NCBI RefSeq assembly: GCF_900187445.1
Contig: NZ_FYEB01000012.1
Coordinates: 109,893-173,892 of the forward strand
Origin: Pseudomonas sp. Irchel s3b2
Lineage (GTDB): Bacteria; Pseudomonadota; Gammaproteobacteria; Pseudomonadales; Pseudomonadaceae
DNA length: 64,000 nucleotides
Direction of reading: 5' to 3'
Positions 16,650-25,878 of this stretch are shown here, piece after piece. Position 1 is the stretch's first letter. Every line of letters starts with the position of its first letter. A program made the position numbers and the translations under genes. Below the pieces are notes generated by a model. The model saw nothing but the letters and a program-made list of their open reading frames with translations, did not search any database and was not told the DNA's origin.

Positions 16650-18728
16650 TCAGTTGTGCAAGCAGAGTTCGACGATCTTCTGCAGGATAGAGGTCTTGGC
16701 CGACTCCCGGAGCTTTACGATGTCGAAGGTGAAGGTAGAGAAGAACAGTTCGCCCAGCGGATGGCTCAGCACAGGAACCCGCGCCCCGGACTCATCAGTG
16801 ATTACGATGTTGTAGACGAGGCTCTGCTTCGGGATGGTGTTGTTGGCCGCTTTGTTAGACGCAACAAAGAACCAAGCGCCTTCAATGCCGTTGTCCTGAA
16901 TGAAGACGCTATGGCGCTGCCTCTGCCTGGTCGGCGTGAGGTAGTACGGGAGGGTAGACACCTGGATGCCGACCTCTCGTGACGGAGGGATGCCGTTATC
17001 CTGGCGCTTCTGGTTGTCGAATAGGGTGTTCCCAATGATGGCGGGTATCCGGTCGGTTCTGTAGGCGCTTAGCCAGGCGTTCGTTGCTTTGTCGCGGATC
17101 AGGAACGCACTATCCCAGATGACATCGAAGGGCTTCTCATCACCTTTGCCGAAAATGGCACCGAGCTTCTTGAATTCGTAGTTGAACTCACCCTTGGAGG
17201 TCTCGTCGTATCGCCGCGAACTCTCGATTTTGATTGTCTCGCCGGCAACAGCTACGTCAAGAACCTGGATATAGACGTTCTCATTCCAATCCCTCCGACA
17301 ACTCACCAGCTCTAGGGAAATGGTAGGCAGAGTTGCTCCGCTGATGGTTACGGCCTTGTCCTTATAGATCGACTCTTTCAGCGCCAGCTCCTGCAAGGAT
17401 TTTTCGATAGCCGTTGCAGACGGGAGCTTGCTGGGGACGACGTTGAATCCCTGGCAGATGCTGCCAATAGCCTGGGTGAAGCGATGCAGCTTCATCGACG
17501 TGTAGTAGTCAAACTCAGCTTTTGGGTTGCGCTGCTTGGCAGCAAGAGCCTGCCAGAAGGTGTTGAAAGACTCGCCGGCGGAAGTGTTGAAGATGCTGGA
17601 GCCGTTCTTGCTCCCCCCGAGGGTTTTGACCTTCTCGCTGATTACCAGGTAGTTCGTCGTACCCACTTTCAGTTTGGTGGGGTCTGGAAGGCAGTCGGCG
17701 GTCAGTACTTTGGATGCTCCGAACTTGTCCGCGAGGTAGGTGATGAAGCTAAGCCGGGCCTCGTCACTCGAATAGCTAGTGACAGTGTCGAGCAGCCAAA
17801 GTGGGTTGGACATGGTCGGAAGCCCCTCCAGGAAGGCTTTGACCTGGTGGGTTGCCTCGTACACGACAGGGTTGAATTCAACCCCTAAGAGCTTCAGCAG
17901 GCGCTGGATTCGATTGACGCAATCGGTCTGGTGGTAGTTGATGCTGTTCTCATAGCGGTCGCAGGCCTCGGCATTCTCGTTGTTCGTGGCGAAGGCCATG
18001 TAGTTGCGATTACTGTTCGTTGTAGCGCTGAGCTTGCGGGTGCGCTGGAACCGCTTTCCGGCCCAGTCGAACATGAGCGTGCCGGTCTCGGTGACTGGCC
18101 GGCTGATGGCCTCCTGGGTGGAAGAGCACACCATGGCCACTCGATTGAGCTTAATGGCTAGCTCCTGTTCCTTGGAGAAATACAGGTCGTACTCCAATGC
18201 ATCGAAGACAAAACTGCCGTCCCTGGACGTCCGACTCAGCATCAGCCCAATGTACAAGTCAGCGTTGAACTCGACCGGGGCAATTTCGTAGTGCTTGTTC
18301 ACGTCCATTAGGAACGAAAGCTTGAGCCTCAAGTCCAGCAGGGCCTGAGTCGCGTAGTGGGGGTTAAGCGAGTGCTCAGCGATGACCCCGCGAACCTGGC
18401 CAGGCACCGGAGGCCGGGTGCTCAGATACAGGAATCCGAAAACTCCCTTTCTCGCATTGAATTTGCTGTAGTGCACCCCTGTGGAGGCAGACAGACCAAG
18501 CTTCTTGCGGATGAAGTCTTTGATAGTCGAATCGACTCGCTGGTAGTACCCATCGGTCTTCTCGTCAGACTTGCGGGTTACCTCAACCACTGCTGCCTGA
18601 ATGTGCCCAACCCCTTCGGCGGGTGCCGACAAGCGATCAATAATGGCCTCCAGGTCGCCGGGAAGCTTCAGCATGTTGGTGCGGGCCTTGGCGGCCGCTC
18701 CTGGTTCCAGGACATTGAAGAGGGTCAT
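16650..18728 (-). CDS. Unrecognised 692-aa partner of the large helicase
   Basis: I do not recognise a domain in this 692-aa protein. It starts MTLFNVLEPGAAAKARTNML, overlaps the helicase stop by four bases (ATGA), and so is translationally coupled to it. The middle contains a nucleotide-binding-unlike mix of beta strands and helices, with blocks such as SEKVKTLGGSKNGSSIFNT and LRRRDWNE-type LVSCRRDWNENVYIQVLDV. The C-terminal ~130 residues (PYYLTPTRQRQRHSVFIQDN, then LVYNIVITDESG, then HPLGELFFSTF) look like a compact beta-rich domain. No signal peptide or membrane helix is seen. It probably acts with the helicase as target recogniser or regulator; this is inference from operon structure only. 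Confidence 0.75.
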   Translation of the reverse strand: MTLFNVLEPGAAAKARTNMLKLPGDLEAIIDRLSAPAEGVGHIQAAVVEVTRKSDEKTDGYYQRVDSTIKDFIRKKLGLSASTGVHYSKFNARKGVFGFLYLSTRPPVPGQVRGVIAEHSLNPHYATQALLDLRLKLSFLMDVNKHYEIAPVEFNADLYIGLMLSRTSRDGSFVFDALEYDLYFSKEQELAIKLNRVAMVCSSTQEAISRPVTETGTLMFDWAGKRFQRTRKLSATTNSNRNYMAFATNNENAEACDRYENSINYHQTDCVNRIQRLLKLLGVEFNPVVYEATHQVKAFLEGLPTMSNPLWLLDTVTSYSSDEARLSFITYLADKFGASKVLTADCLPDPTKLKVGTTNYLVISEKVKTLGGSKNGSSIFNTSAGESFNTFWQALAAKQRNPKAEFDYYTSMKLHRFTQAIGSICQGFNVVPSKLPSATAIEKSLQELALKESIYKDKAVTISGATLPTISLELVSCRRDWNENVYIQVLDVAVAGETIKIESSRRYDETSKGEFNYEFKKLGAIFGKGDEKPFDVIWDSAFLIRDKATNAWLSAYRTDRIPAIIGNTLFDNQKRQDNGIPPSREVGIQVSTLPYYLTPTRQRQRHSVFIQDNGIEGAWFFVASNKAANNTIPKQSLVYNIVITDESGARVPVLSHPLGELFFSTFTFDIVKLRESAKTSILQKIVELCLHN

Positions 18729-21700
18729 TCCGCGCTCCTTAGCAGATGTACCAGAGTGGGGTTGATCATCAAGCGGTCATCCACTTTATAGATTCGGTTC
18801 TTGTCCTTGGTCGGGACGTAGCTTGTGATCATCTTAAAGGCGTTGAGGAAGTGGATCGGCGCCCCGATGGTGAACTCACGCTCGGTATTGAGGTCGTTGT
18901 GGTCGGGTTGCGTGTTGACGTAGAGAAAGCGCGGGGTCAGTTTCAGGGCACCGCACAGCTTATAAATTTCGTCCCTTTTTTTCTCCGCCCCGTCAAGGGT
19001 TTTGAGGGACTGCTCCTGGTTGTCCAGGGTACCCGACCACCGCTTCACGTCGATGCAGATGATGGTGTCTTCATAGTGGACGTAGGTGTCGTAGTACTCG
19101 TACACCGTCGGCCCCAGCAGATTGATCAACTGATCCAGTTTCAGTGGTTTGATCCCAAGAGCGGAGAGCACCTTCGGGAAGATGAACTCACCCACGTTCC
19201 CCTTCAGGATCGGAATGAGGGCCGGATTAGGTAGGTGTACATCAATCCCATCGCTGGCCATGTTGCACGCCAGATTGACGATGCCAGGCCCTGAATTTTG
19301 GTCTTTGCCGTCGGTGCGCACGTAGTCAGGAACCAGCCATTTCCCAGGCTGGTAGACGGCCTGTCCATGAAGCAGGTCGCTGAGGTGGTAGAAGCTTTCC
19401 GATGTCGTGCAGACGGTGACCCGATCCGTTATCTGCCTCGGAAGGTAAAAGGTGTTGATGACCCCCTGGTAGTAGCTTGAGGCCTTTACAAGAGGGGATG
19501 CCAGCAGCTTGCGGACGTACTTTTCAGGGGCGGTGATGCTCTCGGACGACCTGAGCAGCTCATTGAACTCAATAGCGTCCCGGTTGCCTTGACGCGCGCT
19601 GCTGAGAATCTTGTTTCGGAATGCTCCACTGAAGAAGTTTTCGATGTTGCCGGCAGCTGCGGCTACGGTGGCGGTGAACTGCTCAAGTTCCTCTTCGCTA
19701 ACGAAGCAACGGCTCTCCGCTTGTTCCAGGCAGAACTGCATGAGCCTGTGATTCAGCAGCGAAAGGCTGTTGAGGAGAAGGTCGTTACCCTCACGGCGAA
19801 GCCGGCAATACCTCACCACCATGTCGTCGATGACGTCACTCGGCAGGAAGATCTCGGTGTGGAGATGGCTATCCCGTCGTTCAACTCGACCTACAGCCTG
19901 GATGATGGCCTTGAGCACGGTAAGATCATGCTCATTGTTCAAGATGCGGCGGTTCTGTGGCTGCATCAGGTTCGAGTCAAACTCAGACAAGCGAACAGCC
20001 TCGTTTTCCCCGGATGAGATGTGCTTCAGCAGAAGGATGTGGTTCTTGACTGTGTTGAGGCCGGTGTCCTTCTCACGGATGGCGCTGTAGAAGGGGGTGT
20101 TGACCAGCACCAGACGGTCGAAGTCCTGGTGGAAGTTGTCCTCACTCCGCTCAACGAACAGATTGAGCCCGGTGCCGGCGCTGCCGTAGGCGGAGATCAG
20201 GCAGATGCGGGTATCTGCATCCACCTTGAGGTACTCGTCGATGTCGACCTCTTTAGCCAGCTGGGAGCTGAAGAGGATGACCCTGATCCTGGTTTTGTCA
20301 TCAAAGGGTTTCAGCTCGAAAATCTTGTCCTGGTGCTTGCGCCGAAACCCCTTCAAGCGACCCTCAATTCCCTTTTGTGTCAGCAGGGTTCTAAAGAGAT
20401 CCGTGAAGCGGTTGTTCAGGGAGAGGATGAAGGTGTTCTTCCCATCCCAGGCCGCCATGAGCATGGCCTCGATCTGCCGGCGGTAAGCTGACATTCGATA
20501 CTTGCTTTCACGGTAACCCTGGGGAAGCAGGGAGTCTGACCAGAATCTGTAAGCGCTCTTGAACGCAGTATCGCGGCGCAGGCCGCTGATGTCGTCGGCG
20601 GAGGTGTTGTGGAAGGGCCTGACTTGCATCGTTCTGGCTCTAGCACGGGCATCCCGGAGGTCTGCCATCGCACTTACGTCCACACCAGACCGCTGAATCA
20701 CGCGTACATCAAGGTTATTACCAGGCGCATCCCCATAACGGCTCAGCATTTTCCTGGAGAAGTTCCCGGAGTAGGAGTCCTTGAAGCCTGTTGTGGCGCT
20801 CAGGCACATCGCACTGTTCTGTGTTCCGTGGAGTATCCGAAGCAGTTTAACCTCAGGTAGCTCCAAGATCAGGTCGAGGTGGAAGTCAACGAATACACGG
20901 TTCTTCACCGCGTCGCTTCCGAAGGGGATCTTGTCCACTTTGACCAGCGAAAACACGATTTTCGGGGCGAAGAAGGTGAAAAACGCATCGACGAAAATCT
21001 CGGCGTCCTTGGCGCGGTCAAAAACGGATGCGACGTAGGAACGATGTTGGTGAGACTTCTTGATGAACTCAGAAAGCGGGGCGTTCTGACTGGCATCCTC
21101 GCCCAGCGCCAGCAAATGCCTCAAGGGGCTGTTCTGGGGGATCTTTGAGCACGCGTACAGGGCACAGAGCATGACCTGCAAGAAGTCGTGCAGGGTAGGG
21201 TCGGCGCAGGAGCCGCCATCATCGAAGGACAGGCGGATCTCGCTCTTGCCGCACACAGACCGCATTCGAATCCGCTTGAGGGCATCCTCGTTGTAGAAGC
21301 GTCTGGGCGTCATGCTGAAGATGTTGCGTGACAAGGCGAGGATCTGCTCGACGTCGCGGTTGTCGATGGTGATGTGGCCGACATTCCCGGAGCACATTTG
21401 CAGAATGGAATCCAGACTGACACTGGTTTCGCAGTCCTCATCGTAATGCCGCCGGAGATCATTCATCAGCTCAACAGCTTCGTTGAACGCGATGGGCTTC
21501 TCCTCGCCAAGGCCATACGTTGCCGAAATCATCTCCATTAGACGGTGGAGGCCGGCAATAACATGGGGCGGCTTAACATTCTCGCTGATCAGCTTCTTCT
21601 TGCCGTCCTCAAAAAACCGGTCGTAGCTGTCGTGCTCCTCGTCAACGACGAGGTTGAAAGTGATTCCTTTCAACCGGAAAAAGTTGGACTCGTCAGGGAT

Positions 21701-22732
21701 GAAGAAATAATCCTTCAGGTACGCAATTTGCTCGTCATGGCTCAGGCTGCAGGCGGCCCCAATCGAGGCGATGCTGTCCTCTTCGGCATCGGTTGGGCTG
21801 CGCTTGGCGCCCAGGATTTCGTCAAAGCTCAGCTTCTTGATGTTGGGCTCTTTCTTGTTGTCAAGATACCCGATGAACGCACGCCTCATGAATCGAGCAG
21901 TGGTGGCGACGAAGATGGTTGGCCCCACCTTGGCCCGCTCGAACGGTAGAACATGATCGATGATTTGGATCTTGGCCCGATCACGGGCATCATTGGTGCG
22001 CTGGAAGAGCTCTAGGGTGGTCAAGAACTCAAACCCGACCTTCTCTCTGATCACCGCCTTGGCCAAGTCCTGCAGTGCATAGAGCAGGCGGTATTTCGCG
22101 GCATCAATTCGTCGTTTCAGGTCAGCTTCGCGCAGGTAATCAGTGACCCCGGACTTCAGGAATCGATTCTGCTCGTCCTCAATGATCTTGAGCACGGTAA
22201 TCGCGTTGCGTAGCTCGCCGATGGTCTCTTTGTAGTAGTCGACCTTAAGGGCTTTCGTCCAACCGACGTACAGATCTTCATTGCGAATACCTGATACCCA
22301 GCCGACGAAATTCAGGTCAGCCATGTCCTGCTCGGCCAGGAAGCTCAGGATGCTGACGCCACGCGCAGCCGCCTTCTTCTGGGTGACCTTCGAGACGTCG
22401 ATCTGCGCTTTGTGCGGGGTGATAAAGAATAGGTTGCGGTGGCCACCACGTTCGCTACGTACCTCAGCGTGCTCGATGAACTGGTCGAATACGTTGTACG
22501 ACTTGCCGAAGCCGGTGCCATCGTTGGCGAAGCTTACCGAAGGGTTAGGCTTGGCGTGCCCGTTGAAGAACGGCGCCAGCCGGCCACGGTGCGAGTTGAT
22601 CTCGTCGCTAAGCTCAGCACTGATCGCACTCTTCGACGTTGGAGGTGTGTTGGAGAACAGGTCGCTTTGGTGACGAGGCGGTGCCTCTGGGGGGCGGTTA
22701 CCGCCCTCGGTGTCCCTCGGTTTCTTTGGCAT
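18725..22732 (-). CDS. Large SF2-type helicase with nuclease-like C-terminus
   Basis: The 1335-aa protein has a Walker A variant DGTGFGKSYN (~71-80), a DEAH-type box NLVVDEEHDSYDRFF (~362), a region with SAYGSAGTGLNLF (~852), and motif VI AVGRVERRDS (~945), giving a complete superfamily 2 helicase core with large inserts. The C-terminal ~200 residues contain GNVGEFIFPKVL (~1185), YEYYDTYV and TIICIDVKRW (~1225), the E...D...DxK order of a PD-(D/E)XK nuclease. It opens with a disordered, proline-rich ~45 residues. It is the first gene of a two-gene operon with the 692-aa partner. I cannot match the pair to a named defence system; the nuclease call rests on motif pattern only. Confidence 0.8.
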   Translation of the reverse strand: MPKKPRDTEGGNRPPEAPPRHQSDLFSNTPPTSKSAISAELSDEINSHRGRLAPFFNGHAKPNPSVSFANDGTGFGKSYNVFDQFIEHAEVRSERGGHRNLFFITPHKAQIDVSKVTQKKAAARGVSILSFLAEQDMADLNFVGWVSGIRNEDLYVGWTKALKVDYYKETIGELRNAITVLKIIEDEQNRFLKSGVTDYLREADLKRRIDAAKYRLLYALQDLAKAVIREKVGFEFLTTLELFQRTNDARDRAKIQIIDHVLPFERAKVGPTIFVATTARFMRRAFIGYLDNKKEPNIKKLSFDEILGAKRSPTDAEEDSIASIGAACSLSHDEQIAYLKDYFFIPDESNFFRLKGITFNLVVDEEHDSYDRFFEDGKKKLISENVKPPHVIAGLHRLMEMISATYGLGEEKPIAFNEAVELMNDLRRHYDEDCETSVSLDSILQMCSGNVGHITIDNRDVEQILALSRNIFSMTPRRFYNEDALKRIRMRSVCGKSEIRLSFDDGGSCADPTLHDFLQVMLCALYACSKIPQNSPLRHLLALGEDASQNAPLSEFIKKSHQHRSYVASVFDRAKDAEIFVDAFFTFFAPKIVFSLVKVDKIPFGSDAVKNRVFVDFHLDLILELPEVKLLRILHGTQNSAMCLSATTGFKDSYSGNFSRKMLSRYGDAPGNNLDVRVIQRSGVDVSAMADLRDARARARTMQVRPFHNTSADDISGLRRDTAFKSAYRFWSDSLLPQGYRESKYRMSAYRRQIEAMLMAAWDGKNTFILSLNNRFTDLFRTLLTQKGIEGRLKGFRRKHQDKIFELKPFDDKTRIRVILFSSQLAKEVDIDEYLKVDADTRICLISAYGSAGTGLNLFVERSEDNFHQDFDRLVLVNTPFYSAIREKDTGLNTVKNHILLLKHISSGENEAVRLSEFDSNLMQPQNRRILNNEHDLTVLKAIIQAVGRVERRDSHLHTEIFLPSDVIDDMVVRYCRLRREGNDLLLNSLSLLNHRLMQFCLEQAESRCFVSEEELEQFTATVAAAAGNIENFFSGAFRNKILSSARQGNRDAIEFNELLRSSESITAPEKYVRKLLASPLVKASSYYQGVINTFYLPRQITDRVTVCTTSESFYHLSDLLHGQAVYQPGKWLVPDYVRTDGKDQNSGPGIVNLACNMASDGIDVHLPNPALIPILKGNVGEFIFPKVLSALGIKPLKLDQLINLLGPTVYEYYDTYVHYEDTIICIDVKRWSGTLDNQEQSLKTLDGAEKKRDEIYKLCGALKLTPRFLYVNTQPDHNDLNTEREFTIGAPIHFLNAFKMITSYVPTKDKNRIYKVDDRLMINPTLVHLLRSAE

Positions 22733-22759
22733 GTGGCAATCCAGTGGTCGTACGCTTAA

Positions 22760-22800
22760 GGTGTTGAAGAATCCCGGCCATCGGGGGGGGCTTTGCTTTT
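22760..22800 (+). terminator. Possible terminator between the helicase gene and a small upstream gene
   Basis: CCCGGCCATCGGGG can fold with a GCCAT loop and is followed by GGGGCTTTGCTTTT on the plus strand. It is weak as a terminator and lies upstream of the minus-strand helicase gene. Confidence 0.35.
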
Positions 22801-22801
22801 C

Positions 22802-23026
22802 TCAGGTAAAAGCATTCGATTGAAACTCAATGCCGCGCTCAAGCATCGCTATGCGCCGCCGTACCCGATTGAAGACGGCGGCAATGCCGTGCAGGCTGGC
22901 CTTGTTGTACGGCGCCGCAGCATGACCTGGGTCGTAATCCCCTAAATCGATCAGGTGGGCGAGCAGCCTTAGCAGGTGCTCGGCATTTTGCTTTTCTATA
23001 TCCCCCCACTCACGATCGTCTTTCAA
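22802..23026 (-). CDS. Small hypothetical protein upstream of the helicase operon
   Basis: The 74-aa protein starts MKDDREWGDIEKQNAEHLLR and is helical and charged, with VFNRVRRRIAMLERGIEF near the end. The stop lies 69 bases before the helicase start on the same strand, so it could be the first gene of that operon or an independent small gene. No domain is recognised. An upstream GAAAGACG-type ribosome region is weak. Confidence 0.45.
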   Translation of the reverse strand: MKDDREWGDIEKQNAEHLLRLLAHLIDLGDYDPGHAAAPYNKASLHGIAAVFNRVRRRIAMLERGIEFQSNAFT

Positions 23027-24503
23027 GGCGTGAAGTGCTAATGAGCATTGTTATTAGCAACGGATCGAACTGATTCGACTTCACCGATCCAAGGTCGACG
23101 CCAAGCTGTTTTTTATCGAAGTGTTCTGACTTTGCGTCTTACAGCGTGCGCTGTTCCAATCAAATATTTTAAGTCGAGCGCTGGGGTGCCATTAAAATGG
23201 CCTGCCATTTTAACAACTGTTAATTTGTGAATATGTTGTCCGCTTCAGGCTGATTGCTTTTCATGGGTTGTTTTTTGATGAAAAAAGTATAGAAAGTATT
23301 TCTGCGGTTTTGCAAGAGTTTTTTTAGAAAAGTTTGGATGTACAAAACAGTCGTACAAAGCGGGTGTTATTCAAGGTTTCCGGATTTCCAACTTCTAAAG
23401 GAGAGGGTTGAATGTCGTGCAATCACTTATTTTTTTGCCCGGAACGACAGGAATAGTATTGGCTGTGAGAGCGGAGTGGGGAGGGGGCGACAGACTGCCG
23501 CTAGATTAGTACTCCAAAAACCAACTGGATACAGCACCTAAGTCAGTCTTTCAGCTCGGCCACGCCTACCTAAGGTAGGGGCACGCAGCTAGCTCTAGCA
23601 TGGAGGTTTTGAGCAATATCTATCCCGGTTGGATTCCCACATCAGGACTGACATTGCTCACTCATCGACACAAGTTTCCCAGTATCGTAGTGCCAGTACC
23701 TTATCGTGATCTGCCTTGGAATGAGTGAGCTAATAATGATGAGGGTCTATCTCTTGATTGGCGAAGAAGGGATACGACTCGCACTAAATGGGAGGACGTT
23801 CTATGTGAAAAACGATGTGAGGAATGGAAGGAATAGAAGGAAAGGAGGGTAAAGAAAAATCGAGTTGAGAAGAGATGCATATAGGGATGCAAGAGAGAGG
23901 GAGAGAGGATGGAGAGATGGAGAGATGGAGAGATGGAGAGATGGAGAGATGGAGAGATGGAGAGATGAGAGAAGATAGAAGATAGAAGATAGAAGATAGA
24001 GAGATGGAAGGAAGTAGAGAGATAGGAAGAGAGAGGGAGGGTGATAGGAAGAGGGAAAGAGGAGTAGATCTGCCTCGCATTGTCACCCAGCAATAAGACA
24101 TTAACCTAAGTGGGCTTGCAGTGCATGCTAGCACGGTGTCGTGTTGTTTTTAGTGCTGTTAGTTTATTTTTCTATGCACTTGCAAGTCGCAAAGATTCAC
24201 ATAAAAAAGATACATTTAACACGAAGTTTATTAGAGCGTTCATGAATGAGCTACAGCTCTAGTCTGCGGTTTTCAGGGTGTTTTATCGATGAGTTGGGTA
24301 TCTGTTGCGACGCATGATGGCGCTCACGGTGTTAACGCCATTAGGTGGCGATCGAAAACTTAACACGTCCACTAATTTCTACGTCGGGAGTAGAGTGCTT
24401 GGTTCGATAGTTACTAATATTTCCCGAGTTCTGGACGGCTCGGCGTCCAAGAATTTGTCGCCAGTTCGGGCCACCTAGCCCGGCTTGGCGGTAGGTTTTT
24501 CAG
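23027..24503. other. 1.5-kb non-coding region
   Basis: There is no convincing gene on either strand between the small gene at 22802 and the Xre copy at 24504. Positions 23200-23420 are AT-rich and could hold a promoter for the minus-strand operon. A long purine tract with tandem repeats lies at 23819-24067. Open frames across the tract encode only low-complexity Ser/Leu/His/Ile and are rejected. Confidence 0.6.
23819..24067 (+). repeat. ~250-bp purine tract with tandem microsatellite
   Basis: The plus strand is almost only A and G over about 250 bases. It contains seven exact copies of GGAGAGAT at 23911-23966, then about four units of GAAGATA at 23971-23998, with looser purine repeats on both sides. 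Such strand asymmetry can form triplex DNA and such repeats slip in replication. No reading frame makes sense of it. Confidence 0.9.
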
Positions 24504-24965
24504 ATGGAGGTAAATGTGCTGGCACCTATCAAGAAATACCAACCAAGGCCGCAGATCCCACAGAGCGTTTGGATGTCCCTCGGGCTGCCGTCACGCGGCA
24601 CCAAGCTTCATGACCTAATTCGCGAAGGACTGCCTTTTGAACTCCTCGACCGGATAGCGAGCCTTCTTCAGGTGCAGCAGGGAGCTATCTCCAAGGCTAT
24701 TTGCATGTCACCCACAACGTTGGCGCGTAGGGCGAAAGCAGGACGGTTCAACACCCTAGAAAGCGACCGCTTAGTCACGATGATAGCTGTCTTTGAGAAA
24801 GCCATTTCCTTGTTCGAAAGAGATGTCGCCGCCGCAGCGGGATGGATGAGCACGCCCGTTCGTGGGCTTGGTTCGAAGCGTCCTCTGGATATGATGAGGA
24901 CGAGGGTGGAAACAAAGGCCGTTTTCGATCTTATTGGTCGATTGGAGAGGGGAGTTCTCGTGTGA
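24504..24965 (+). CDS. Xre/MbcA/ParS family antitoxin, copy 2 (orphan)
   Basis: This 153-aa protein is closely related to the copies at 15368 and 36062: SVWMSLGLPSRGTKLHDLIR-type start (QSVWMSLGLPSRGTKLHDL), the HTH-like SLLQVQQGAISKAICMSPTT, and the end TKAVFDLIGRLERGVLV. It starts at ATG 24504; a GTG at 24516 behind GGAGGT is an alternative. No toxin-like gene or remnant was seen on either side, so it is an orphan antitoxin that could still bind DNA or neutralise a toxin from another copy. Confidence 0.75.
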   Translation: MEVNVLAPIKKYQPRPQIPQSVWMSLGLPSRGTKLHDLIREGLPFELLDRIASLLQVQQGAISKAICMSPTTLARRAKAGRFNTLESDRLVTMIAVFEKAISLFERDVAAAAGWMSTPVRGLGSKRPLDMMRTRVETKAVFDLIGRLERGVLV

Positions 24966-25123
24966 GACTCGATAGCGACTCGTTGGGCTGCGGAGCTAAA
25001 GCAACTTTTGCTATCGCTTCTTCGGGCTTAAGCCCGGCTCGACCCCAAATTTTCACATGCCCTAGGCGAGTCACTCCACAGTTGGCCCGTCATGATTGAT
25101 TCAAGAAGCGTATTACGGATGCC

Positions 25124-25186
25124 TTATTTCACCTCGGCGTTGCCAAACTGTCCGCTATCCCGGGCCTCAGTCAGCTCGTCTAATCG
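25124..25186 (-). pseudogene. C-terminal tail remnant of an AbrB-like antitoxin
   Basis: Twenty codons plus a stop read RLDELTEARDSGQFGNAEVK. They match the tail that follows the in-frame stop of the AbrB-like gene at 16167-16394 (IDELTEAWDSEQHG). The AbrB domain itself is missing here. The remnant directly adjoins direct repeat A. Confidence 0.6.
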
Positions 25187-25422
25187 CCCATTCGGGCCAC
25201 GCCCGGCTTGACTTAGGTCTTTCGGAAGGGCAGTCCTCATATTGAGGTGCCAGTGAGCCAGTTACGCAGTGGGGTTTGAATGACAGTTTTGAGCTCTTGA
25301 CGCTGTATTCATTGGCTTGTAACGCACTTTTCTGGTTGTAACTCTACGACTGTTACGATGCATAAAATCACGTTACACCGCAGCTATCGGGCTTGCTGGC
25401 GAAAGGTTAAAACTGACGAAAT
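25185..25422 (+). repeat. ~240-bp direct repeat A, right copy
   Basis: This is the same-orientation copy of 15861-16099. In the left copy the antitoxin tail lies after the repeat; here it lies before it. The element order is therefore permuted between the two loci. Confidence 0.85.
25319..25377. other. GTAAC/GTTAC half-site array 2
   Basis: The same four half-sites are present with spacing of 19, 14 and 20 bases. The inner pair is TGTAACT-CTACGAC-TGTTACG. It lies in the right copy of direct repeat A. Confidence 0.65.
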
Positions 25423-25878
25423 TGGAGAGCGATCCTTGGCTGAAATCGTGGCTCCGAGAGCGCTATTTTGTGCAGAGCTCGTCGATAAAACTCTCTTGGC
25501 CAGACAAGTCGATTTGGCATTTGACTGTCCATCTGCCGTCACCGAACACGAGCTGATAACTCCAGCAATTTCTAAACGGTTCCCGTACATCGAAGGCTCG
25601 GAATTCACGCATGAGTTCGTATGAGCAAGCGTGGTTTCCATGCTTTATCAACCAAGCCGCGACTCTGATGAATTTGCGTGCGGGCTCAGAGTGAGAAGAG
25701 CAGTTGATTCAAGCAAGCACTTCCCACGGCAGTCGTCGAAAAAAATGTTGAGCTGACGGGCGGATAATGGTGTTGTGACCGCCCGGCCAATGCACCTTGC
25801 TAGAGCTTGGGGATCCTGCTGGGAAAGGAGACAATACCGCCATCATGCCAAAGTAACGGCTGATTCTCCGGAGTACAT
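25423..25878. other. Intergenic region with no confident gene
   Basis: Short frames occur on both strands (about 60-90 codons), but none has a good ribosome site and a recognisable product. The minus frame at 25463-25651 (with QLVFGDGRWTVKCQIDLSG) could be a decayed small gene. I do not annotate it. Confidence 0.35.

Noticed and set aside
23911..23998. CRISPR-like array
   Set aside because: The units are 7-8 bases and contiguous with no spacers, and no cas genes are near. It is a microsatellite in a purine tract.
23701..24134. Minus-strand open frames of 116-130 codons over the purine tract
   Set aside because: They encode low-complexity Ser/Leu/His/Ile repeats only, a product of the tract.
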